NCBI GenBank assembly: GCA_014338405.1
Contig: JTDE01021153.1
Location: 1-64,000 of the forward strand
Origin: Paragonimus skrjabini miyazakii
Lineage: Eukaryota; Platyhelminthes; Trematoda; Plagiorchiida; Troglotrematidae
DNA: 64,000 bases
Reading direction: 5' to 3'
Shown: positions 20,603 through 32,600 of the stretch, in pieces
How the letters are laid out: the number at the start of each line of letters is the position of its first letter
Numbering within the stretch: position 1 is the first letter of the stretch
Program-made: the position numbers and the translations under genes
The notes under the pieces: model-generated
What the model saw: the letters and a program-made list of their open reading frames with translations, nothing else
Database searches by the model: none
What the model was told of the DNA's origin: nothing

Positions 20603-23600
20603 GTAAGCTATTGGATAGTGTGTCGCATACATCCTAAGTTCATTTATGGTGATTGCAAACTAATAATAACGAGAGTGTAGCATCCCCAAATTTGAATGTT
20701 GTCCTAAGTAATTTGCCTGACTTCAGCTAACAAACATCCGAAATTCCAACCAGTTATGTGCAAAATGATTAATGAGAGAACTCCACACTGACCAACAAAC
20801 ATTATATGGCCGCTTTGAATATAGGTCAATTGTCATATATTCTGTCATGGGCATTTCACAATCATACGAAGTTCAGTGAACCCAATAGGAGATTGCGTTT
20901 GACTAGAATACGAGTATTAGTTACAACATTGTTGGTTAAACCATGGGAATGTACTGAGACAAACCCCGGAGAAAATGACGTGAAAAAAATAAAAAGATAT
21001 TTAAAACAATCAGTACGATCCGATGGATAACCGTTAGTACTCTCTAAAGTCCTTGAATAGTTGAAAGTGGAATAAATTCCGGAATAAAGAATACTGATTA
21101 GCATAGTTTGACTATATGTTTGAACTGTTCTTTCTCCAACTGTGCGTTATACCATTAAAGGCCTCTGTAATCGTCCTTTCCTTGAGTAGTACGTTTTTGC
21201 AAATTTCTAGTAACTGTAGCCTTATAAACATCAACATTCGAACAACTTCTCTGTCTTGATAGACTAACGTGATTGTCTACTCCATCACAGTTACTCCAGT
21301 CTTCTTGTTGAACAGTAAGCTGACGTGGAGTGGGCATGTTTTATTGTGTCCTGAAGTTGGTAGTCAGCACACATTAAATCCTTAAGTTAACTGAACGCCC
21401 AGGACATTTTCCACTATCTACTGTAACCTTTACAGCCTAATCAACAGCGTGATCAAACACGATTAAATTTCGTGCAATCCAAATTTTCTGAACTTTCGCA
21501 CAGCTCAAGTATGCTATTGATTGGTGTGAACAATCCATACTTGAGAAATTCCCGAACCAATCTGACCGTTATAGATTTGCTTCAGTTCTTGACGTTGCAA
21601 CTTTGCTATGTCAGCTTTATTCCGACAGTATCACGCCATTATTTACCAGGGTGTTCATTTTCTTACAATTCACCGTGTTATATTTAAGATCATTTGTGTC
21701 CAACAACCCGATTTTTCTTTCATCCAACTAGCTGGACATCTTTCACAATTGCTTGTCCCCAATTGATCATCGTACAGTTTAATATTCACACAGTAATCTC
21801 CATATCGAAAGTATGTGTACACTATGCACCACATGAATGTGTTATGCGACCGATTCAATTGTGGAAACTTGTTTTCTGCTACATTAGAATGAGAAATGAT
21901 GTCCTCTAAAATACAGAATATTGGAAAATTTAGCGTTTTTTGAACAATTCACGATAACTGTTACCATAATGATATTGAGTATGCGTGATTCTCATGGATG
22001 GATTGTAGTTGTACTTCAATTTTACAAGTAAAACTATCACGTCAAACAATCAAGTCAAAATGGTAGACTTTGAAAGTTAACATATCGCTTCAATGCTACA
22101 TAACAGAAAACAGTCCAGACCCCCAGCAGTTTAAAACAGACCTTCAGATAACGGTGATATCCATGTTGTATTATTAAACGAACTAATTCTACAACAAATC
22201 AATTTTTTTTCTATACCAGCAATGGAAAACTCTATTTGATCCCGAGAATACCGGAGAGATTAGCTTGGAAAAATACTGCGAAGTCTTTGGCCTGCATCCA
22301 GCACAAGTGTAAGTTTCTTCTCCAAATTTCGGTAATCGCCTGGCTCATTTTACATCTTTAACATGCTGATGCATCCTAAATTAAATTGAAAGTTTTATTA
22401 ATTAAAAATCGAGAGAGAGTAAAAGAAGCGCAAATTAAATTGAACGAAACTTTTTTAGTTGTAGTTGACAAACTATAGAAAAGCTTTCTGCATATTATGC
22501 GGTTAAAAGTCAACTGTAACCTCTATCTCAGTTAGAACTTTGATTCAACCGTACTCTTGTGAATATGTATGAACTAACCAGTAGACTAAATGTGTACACT
22601 GTGGTCATCTCCGTACAGTGGGCACGCTGGATGTTTGAGTTATTTTTCGTTAAAGATCACAGACGTTCCATCCCCAGAACCGGCATTCAGTTTATTTTTC
22701 TCAGCCAGTGCCATTGACCAAATCGTGCGACTTGGCCAAAACGTGCAAACGCCTGGGCAACATGCACCGAGCCGTGCTTTAATTGTGCGAGGGGTGCACG
22801 TTCGTCTACCTCATGAAGAAGTCAGGTCTTATTGATGTTCAAAACTGTGTACCCACCGTATATATCTCCATCACCGTGTAACCATTTTATCCCTGTCACA
22901 CTGTTGTACTACTTGTACACACGACTGAGGCTACGCCATAATTTGAGATTCTTGTAAACAACATATCTTAATATAGCAGGACGAAGACGGACACTGGCAT
23001 CGCCTCTTCAGTACCAAGTAACAATAACCAGGAATATATATATGACACTATTGTGGTGGGAGGTGAAAAAAATACAATACCAAAAATTAGGTGAACAACA
23101 ACGCAAAATTATCGGGTCTATTGGAGTCTAAGGCTTACATATAATTGTTTTTGTACACACAATGCTGGCTTGAGACGACTAAACGCAACCGCCTCAGAGA
23201 AATGCAGGAAAAGCGGATTAGCGTGGCGCATTAGCATCCTGAATGTTGATTCGGCATTAATCCGGTGACCGGTGGCCAACATGTCTCTGACGATAGACAA
23301 ACCCGGAAGATTGTGTGATCTCTGGGGACGAAGGAAATAGACTGTGCAGTCAAATCCTGAATCTATTTCGGTAAATGTTCCTTCATCCTAGAGCTCAAGC
23401 GCCTATCGATTCTGCCGATGTAACTTTCGTCGTAGTTACACACAAATTGATAAACACAGTGTGGGTTGGAGCCAATAGGTTGCTCTTCCCTTACTGAAGT
23501 TAGCAGGAGCTTACACGTTCGTTCAACAACTACGATTTCAGCCGCATTGTATGCTCGCTTAATGAAGGCGACCAGACGTTTTATGGTTCGACGTGAACAA

Positions 23601-26600
23601 GCGTCATTTTTGAATGGTAGTTCAATGTATACTTTCTTCTTCCCAACCCGGGAAACATTGTCTACTGCAATATGTTGCTAGTTGTGTCTATTGATAAATC
23701 TCAGCGGATTCTCGTCATCCTGCAACGTGTTTGTAACCAGTCGAAGTTCATTAGGTAAACATTCTGATGAACGAATGCGTCTGTCACGTGTAAACAATGT
23801 TCTGACCAATGCTCGTTTGTTCTTCTTTGATGTAAAGCTTGTGAAGTGGGTGTACTGGCCAGTCCAGATGGGCTTTCGATACACATATCTTCGTACTGAT
23901 CCATTATCCTTTTGAGTGATGAGGATGTCTAAAAACGGTAGGCATCCGTCCTTTTCCAACTCACAGGTGACTGTTAGGTTGGAGTGACATGAGTGGAACC
24001 GGTTTATCATCTCATCGATCGTTTGTAAAGATAGCGCAAATATGATAATGTCATCCACATAACGTTTGTACAACGGCAGCGTTTAAATGCCTTGAGCATT
24101 TTGCGTTTCTACAATCAGCGGAAAAAATATCCGCTAGCATCGATCATAATAGGCTCTCCATGGTGACCCCATCGATTTGTAGATAAGACTTATTCTGAAA
24201 ACTAAAACTTATGTTCTCCGTGCATAGCAATGGAGACAGTTTAAGCATAACAGTGGGAATTTATATATGGAAACCTTCAGTATCGGTCAGATTACATATA
24301 AATTCAAACATCTCGTGCAATGGAACATTCGCAAACAATGATTGAATGTCTACTGAACACATGGTTTTTTTCTGCTAGGTTGACTACCTTGAGATCTTCA
24401 ATCAAACCAAATGAGTATTTAACGGTATATGTGTCATATATCCGTTTTAATGGCGTTCGAGCCTGTACCAACCATCGAGCCAGTTTATGTTGTGGGGCAC
24501 TGCCCATATATAGAATCCGTTTGAGGTGCACTCCCGGTTTGTGTTTTGGGTAAGCCATACAGTTGCGGTATTGATGAACTACTGGGTTCATAAGATTTAA
24601 AATGACAATAAACCTGATCAATTGGCCTTGTAGTTGAATATTTGAAGCATGAAACTAGACTGAGGGTGAGGAAGTCAGATGCTTAACACTCTCACCACGG
24701 CAGGATGAACAGTCGAATAATTCACAAATGATAGGAGAAGGATTGCAGTGGAAGACCAGCAGTATGATGAGATCAGCACTTCATTGAAATGATTATGCTG
24801 ACGGTATTTTTACTTCGACAGAAAATAAACACATTCCTTGCTAACTCCTTGGTTAATCCATGATGAATTAAAACCAAGATATTTATCGATTATGCCATGT
24901 TCCCAAGTTTTTGAATGACCTTGATTAAGTGACTTATATCATCCTTATAACAGCATATAAGGAGGTAGACACCAAACGTTAGGATTAGTGTGTTTGGTAT
25001 GCAATGTACAGAACCGTCGACAATATGAAGAATGAGTTTACGGATCAACTGAGATTACTATGTGAAACCCGGAAGAAATAGGGGCGCATGCTTTATTGAG
25101 TCTGTGTGCTTACTGTGAGTGGTTGAGGACTATTTGGTCAAACCACTGAAAGTTCATTGTTTGTGCAACTTGCGATCAACACTGCGTCTTCCAGAAGAAG
25201 TTCGGAGTTGTTGCGGGAAACACTTTTAAATATGGTTGGATGATCAGAGTCAGCTTGATGTTTGATATGTATGACGTGTGTAACAATTATTAATGTATGT
25301 TCTAACTTCCAAGGCTGCTGAAACTCGTCTGGTGGCTTCTTAGGGCAAATTACAAGTTCTTTAGTATGTAGTGTTAGCTGGTGGGATGTCTGGCTAGTGG
25401 TAGAGGGTCGACAATTTCTGCCTCCAATTCTCTACACTCACTCTGACCATTCTTAAGCACATCGCTCGTTTTTCACTTTTCATTTTACACTGTACCGTAC
25501 TGGTGGACATGACGGCCAGTCTGGTATCGTAATTGTAGTGGATCCGTCTGACGTCTATCAACGTGTTCATTCTTTACGAAATACCAACAATAGATAGTTC
25601 CTGGGCTCGGTTATTTTGATGCAGGTCGTCTCTGTTCGGGGTGGCTGACCACAATACAGTCTTTCTCGCATGGTATTATTGTGATCAAATTAGTAAGTCA
25701 CACTAGTCGAATCTATATGCAAAACGGTCAGTAGGTAGGATATATCAGACCAAGTGAAAAAGCCAAGTTATTTTTCTCCACACTATATGTAGTATCAACT
25801 GAACTAATCGCTAGACTTCGATTACCTTTGATCCACTGGTTGTATGTACTTGATAAAGTTAGATCTGGCATAAAATGCTCACCTTTCATCATGTGCTACA
25901 TTGTTTCTACAATTTGTAACCAAGTTATCTGCCTATGAAATACATCCGATTCTAGTCATTTGCATTCTACCGTAGTTTGTAGAGGTAGACATTGTGAACC
26001 GACATCACATAAATTGACAGTGTCGTTTACTAATCATTCAAACATAAAACAGGTGTAATGAGGCTGCACTTCGGCAAATAACAAGGCAGAATATCAAATA
26101 CAAACAGTTACACCCAAAGTGTAACCATTCATGCTACAACTAAAACTGTCTGAATTCGGTCACAGTTTTACTTTCTGTATGTGCTATTAGACGTCAAAAC
26201 AGCCCGAGACAAGGAAAATATCGACCATTTGACCAGGAAAGAATTCCATTTATAAACTTTTATACTGATGGTGAGAGCAATCAATAATTTAGGGAAGTCA
26301 ATGGATTTACAAAAACCCCTTGACTGCTTATATCCGTTCTCATTGTCTCCTGTTCAGCTACCCACCCAGTCTCATCTTACGGCTGTACACAGCTGATTTC
26401 GCTCACTCTACATAAATTCCCATGAACTCGTCAAATGCTTTGTACAATAGTACGCTGAGATTACCCGGACCGGTTATAATATAAGTAACAGGATCATTCA
26501 ATTGCCTTCGAAGTTCTTCTCGGCCGTTATCGCGTTTTCATAAAGATAACGCTGTGATAGTTTTCAATAGCCAAATCACCATAGAACGCACACTGGTTAG

Positions 26601-29600
26601 TCAATGTGATCACAGCGAATGACATGATAGTTTCGTAGTTCATGATGTAGGTCACCGATGGATTAGATGGCAAACTATCATTTAGTATTGAGTTTGCATC
26701 TGTTAATCTATCCTTCTCGTATTCGTAGTGAAACAATCCGTTCACACAATTAATGGGATGCACCATATTTTCATGTACGCATTCTATACTGGTCGGGAAG
26801 AATGTATTGCCATTTTTACCCATGCATTACTCCGTCTACATTCCGGTGTCCAGAAACGATGGGACATAAATTAACTATTGATTGAGTAATAAGAGATTTC
26901 TGGTGAGTAGTCGGGGATCTGGTTAATTTCAAGTTGAACATCACTCACAGTTGATCGCAGCCGTCGCATCTCCATAGACTATCCAGTCGGCCCATTTCGA
27001 AAAGAAGCACTAGACTCGAGTTTCGCTCTCATTAAAGCTCGTCAGTACTGCATATCATCGCCACTGCCGGGACTTGAACCACGGACACGCTGTTCATGAG
27101 GCAACCGTGTTAACCACTGNNNNNNNNNNNNNNNNNNNNNNNNNNNNNNNNNNNNNNNNNNNNNNNNNNNNNNNNNNNNNNNNNNNNNNNNNNNNNNNNN
27201 NNNNNNNNNNNNNNNNNNNAATTGACCTCACATTAGGCACGACCAAATTATCATATTTGAACACTCAACCACTTGCGCTTGCGAGTGCTTCTTTTCGAAA
27301 GAAGCCGACTAGAAAATCTATGGGAATGCGACAGCTGCAATCAATTGTGGGTGATGTTCAATTTGAAATAAGAGATTTGTCAAAAGAGACCATACGACGA
27401 GGAGTTGATACTGTGATAAGGAATAGTGATCAAACAAATTGATGAGTAAGATGGACAACCTGAATTAATTTGACATTCTAGTCATTGCGAGCATACGTTT
27501 TCATGCTCTACGTAAGAATTCCTTACTTATTTATGGCTAATATGAAGGATCTTTTTCCACTTAATTTATTTCGGTAGTAAACCAAAGCGGGAAACTTAGT
27601 TATGTGGTGGCTGTCAACAGTGAATTCATCTCATTCCCCGTCTCTCTAATGTACTGTAATACGCTTACTGTTTAGTCAGGTCTTGAAGCACTTTGTTACA
27701 GAAGGAGAGGAGTAGATATGAAAAAGTGAACTCTAAAGGTTTACATGGAGGAGTGGAAAGCAGCTTGCTGATACCAAAACAAAATATTCCACTGTATACT
27801 GTCGCTAGTTTTGTATAGGTTAATAAACTGTCCACGTCATTCCACAGGCAGTTGTCCAAAGAATTTCAGCAGAGGTGCCCACTTTACAAGGGGTAATGTT
27901 ATGGGTTATTCAGGATGGTTACCCTAGCTTCATCAACACAATCAGCTTAGATCGTAACTGGCAGCCCACCGTTTAGGGAGTCTTTGATGCTGTTAACAAC
28001 ATGGCATCAGTAAAATGTCACTGATCTAGCAGAAAACCTAGACGCATCAGGAATTGAACGAAACGTCTGATAAAATTGAATCACTCGGCCTGGAACGGGC
28101 ACCACCTACAACAAACAGAACTTGTTTTTGTTGAGTATGTGTTGTGGCACATAGACAACGCGACTGCTATCAGACATGACCGATTTTGCAATCAACACTG
28201 TGTTGTGGGAAAGTTGAAAGTGAATCCGAAGCCTTTGTTCAACGAGGTCGCAGCGCACACAAGGAAAAAATGTGACGCTTCGCAACTTCAAAAATCAATT
28301 GGATTTACCGATAGATGCAGGGGCGACCAACATTTTGGGTAAACAATGAGTAAGTACGTTTAACTTGCAAAGCAAGCGCTACTTCGGAACACACAGTGAG
28401 TAATTCAGGCGAATTGCCCCAAACATCAGCACCACAAGTCGAAGTCAAATTAGTGAACTTACAAACTCACGGATCACCCTGGTTAGACTTGATAGTCCCT
28501 ATCATCGTTAACAACTGCTCCACTATGTTATCGCAACCACCTGTAGTAATGTTAACCAATCCACGTCAACCACCTCTCTACCAAAAGCTTGAAACCAGTT
28601 TATAGTTACACCTGTCATCAAGAGTTAGTATAGGAATGACCCTGAAAGTCAACAACCAGTAGCGCTGCTTCCAGTAGTCACCATAGTAGTGAATGACACT
28701 CTTCGAGTCAACTCTGAATACCCTGACCTTGTCACCAAGGGGCACCAGGGCTTCCGTAGGTGATACTCATGTGTCAACCATCTGCTGATTGAACGGGGCT
28801 GTCGACATAGGACTGGCCATTGATGTGGGATATTCTGGCTTCTTCAACACCTTTGACATAGCAGATCACCGCATTTTGTTAGGAAAACCCAGTGTTGTTG
28901 GCCTTGATGAGCGCGTACTTACATGGCTAGATGATTATTCGTTTGAACGCAGCTTAACCAACAGTTTGAATAGACAGCTGTCAGACTGTTTTTTTGCCAA
29001 CAGTGGCGTTCCATAGGAATCTATTCTGGGACTTGTATTGTTCATTTCTCTTGTTTTTGAGCTGCCCAGCGTAGTCATATCACTGATGTTGATCTACGTC
29101 GGTGATAGAAAACCCTGGAGAGTTTTAGATTGCCAGGATTTACTTCGATTCACTTTTTATCTACACCTGTAAACCGTCCAACACTATTTTTCTTGTACCA
29201 CAAAAGATTCGGGAAAGCTCCAGCGAATATCTTTATCTTTCCTGTAGAAACCTGTGAACTTATTAACCTATGAATGCAGAGGTTACTTTGCGTTTGAGGA
29301 CTTTATATACGCTATACATGTCTTACATGTGCTATATGTGCCAAAACACACGTTATATGCATGTATGTGTTTGCATATGTGTAGAGATAAAATTAACCAA
29401 CACTGGCCGGCTGGACACAAAGGTCTCGATCACCTCTGCTGGTCTTATTCCTTCGGATTTAAACTGGACACATGGTGTGTGAGTGGAACCGCAAGGGGTT
29501 CAGCGCAAGCCACTTGTGGTACTGGATAAACGCAGACGTCCTTTGACTCCGGTCACTGTGACAGGCTAATCTGAAACGCCGGCCGCCAACCGTATGTATA

Positions 29601-32600
29601 ACGAGTGCCTTAGGAGCGTGCGTACACAGACCCGTTCAATTACACTGCCGCAAGTGCAGTGAAAACAAGCAATCGCCTTATACTACTTACACTGCAACTC
29701 AGTAGTGAGACATATGTATGCCTTTGGGTATTGAAGTAAACGCGGGAAATTGTGCGAATATATTGCTGTTTGACTTGAAGTGGTTCTGCATACGTACGGT
29801 ACCTGGACATTGGCAACCGTTGCAAACGTGACGTCATTGGATGAATATTATGTGGAAATTAGTTTCGTTTGTTGTCGGGTTGAAGTGCATACCCATGTGA
29901 TGATTTTCCGAGCATACGATCCTTAACCCATCTAAGTTCGCGGGTCACCACTTGGGTATCCAAGTGTTCGCAGTGATATGAACCATCTCTGTTTGAGTAA
30001 ACGGATATGTACGTTTAAACCAAACCAAGTTGATGACGGCCATCCTTTTCACATCACCAATGTTTTGGATATACACAATCAGTACAGCGAAGCGATGACG
30101 ACTAACTCCGACAGAATTAGCATCAGGGAAACCGCTCTTGTGCAGACAGTGTGAATAATGTTCACCTCAGCCTCGCATTGGTGTTAACAGCCCTCATCTT
30201 GAATACAATTTCACAGACCTTCTCAAAGAGAAAGTATTTACTTATTGATTGCTTGTCATGGTGATCAGTAATAATTTTGTCATTTTTCAGTAAAAGCAGT
30301 CTGCATTACAGTATTCAAGATTGATAGCTCATCACCAACTGCTTCCCCGGTGGCATTGCTAAGTTTCAATTTTCGATTTCTCAATCGGTCAGTAAATATG
30401 TCAGTTGGCTGGGTAGTAGACATATAGCATTTACCTTAAAGGAGACAAGACCACGACTAACCAGAGATGTACACCCTGAAGAAATGCCATGTCAATGAAG
30501 GGAACCGTTCGACTTATGCATCAGTTCTAATCGAGGATGCGTTACCCCAATGAACCGCGATTAACGGAGTGCTTAACGTCTACTCTGTCGGTAGCCCTGA
30601 AATCCACAGCAAGGAAGCCTCCACATATGCCTGAGCATTGGGTGACAGTTGGCTGAAAAACATCAATGACATTTTCTGACACAGTTTTCACTAGATTGAC
30701 TCTAAAAATTCGAGTCAAATCAAGATGCTGTTTTGTGTTTAATAGTTTATCACAAATTAGCGTTTGGGTTCGATAACTAATTGGTGACTTGTCTACAAGC
30801 TTTAGTAGTGGACTTATTTAACAATTTACCATCACTCGTTAAATGATTCGAACCAAGACACTAAAGTTCTCAAATGAGTTAAGAGGCACCAACCATATTT
30901 CTGTACAATCCAGGAGTCACTCATAACTGATCATAGTCTTCATATTCCCAGGAACTTTCTAGTCAGCCCCTTCCGAAAAGTAACACTATAATTGGGTATC
31001 ACTCACGTGAAAGTTAGTCAGTAATGCATATGCTTACCATGAAAATGATGATCAACTTGTAACATTCAAATTCCCTACTACTCGTCAGTACTTGATTTAT
31101 CGCGTAGCAGTTTCAGTGATTTCTGTTATTTCAACTTGAAGCATAGTCTCAATCGTGGAGCTATTGATAAGAGTTAACAAGATAGCAACGGTATCTTCTC
31201 TACAGGCGATCAGGCAATGTGCTCAACACCCTCATGCGAATGTAGCTAAGTGTTTACATATGACTATTCATTGACGCACTAGTCAAAACAGTTGCCTAAT
31301 GAAGACGCATCAAAGATATGCACCAATGACGAATTTCAAGACCAGTGAAACTCAAGTCGAGTGCTTATTTTCGGAACAGAATGACTGTAAAGACTACGGA
31401 AGCACGAAGGCTGAGATCGGTTGTGATTGGCGTTCAACCGATAGCAATCAAATCCCTTATCACGTATCGGTGATCACTAGTCTTACATTGACAAGACCAA
31501 CAAGCACAGGTGAATAGTAACGCCTTTTAAGAGAATAAGCATGTGGGAAGTTTGCTGTCTGTCAAATATCGTCCCCCATATCCCCATTTGCTGCCGAGAT
31601 TCGGTGGGAATCTAACGACATACAAGTTCCAGTAGGTTACCCTCCTCAGTTTTGTGATGAAATTTCCGCTTACTAAACACGGCTAATTGAAAAACGCTGT
31701 TATTATCTATAGTGTTGGCAGCAATGGGTTTACCTGTAAAATACTAGCGAGGTACTCTCAAGTATATTGTGACGAACTAGATTGGAACATGTATTTTGTT
31801 GAGCGTTTTGTTCTGTAAACGGAAGGTTACATGCATAATTTCATATCCAAAAGTCATTACAGCATGCAGTTATGTCCGAACGACGTCTAGTTCAGTTTCA
31901 TTAGATTTTATATCAGCTACATAAATTTGTTTTAAAAATGTAGTCAAAATTTACGACTTTATACCTCGGATAAGTTTAACAACAAATTACGCAGACACCA
32001 GAAACGTGTCCGTTCAACTGTAAACCAGTGAATAAGATACATGTGCATCCAAATCATATACGCCTTAGTTCACTACACGTAAATCGAGTAAGGTACAAAC
32101 TAGGTGTTCTTTGCTTAGAATTCTTCCTATTGTTGATGTACTTCTCAACAACAGTCATAAATTCGATACGATCAAACTTACTTCATCTAGTATATACGTT
32201 CCCGACTGAGCATAGATACTACACCCTGGGAGTATATATGTGGTATTCATGGTTTGGATTTCAACACATTCACCCATCAACTTTTCCATCCAAACTTGAC
32301 TCTTAATCTCAAACCGTTGTAGCGCTCAGTTTGATAGCCTAATGCCATTCACCCCTAATTTAGCGGCCCACTACAGTGCTAGTCAGAGGTAGGTGTATTA
32401 ACAAACCGAGTATATTCAAATTAGCCTTAACCGCGCTCTCAATGGTCGAATCCATGGCAAAAGTCCACAAATATATTCGACAGATGCTAACAATCTCATT
32501 GAAACTATTGGCGTCTTGTATACTGCGGAGCTGTATATGTGATTTTTAGTAAAATAGTATATGTCGGAAATTGGCTTCGACCCTCTGAGTGGACCTTGCA

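Larger units (their letters stand above)
26888..27378 (-). mobile_element. SINE copy C with hammerhead, 12-bp TSD and inverted 3' arms
   Basis: A perfect 12-bp direct repeat AATAAGAGATTT (26888-26899 and 27367-27378) flanks the element, as expected of target-primed retrotransposition. In minus sense the body has box B GGTTCAAGTCC (27080-27070), a hammerhead (27052-27008) and the usual tail. In addition, 27284-27361 is the reverse complement of the tail at 26934-27012, so the element is bounded by inverted arms of about 80 nt. The inner end of the extra arm (AGTGCTTC) falls about two bases from the predicted ribozyme cleavage point. A 100-N gap replaces box A. Comparison with copy B suggests only about 4 bases are truly missing. 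Confidence 0.75.

Noticed and set aside
27074..27442. 122-codon frame crossing the N gap
   Set aside because: It is SINE sequence read through 100 unknown bases; not coding.
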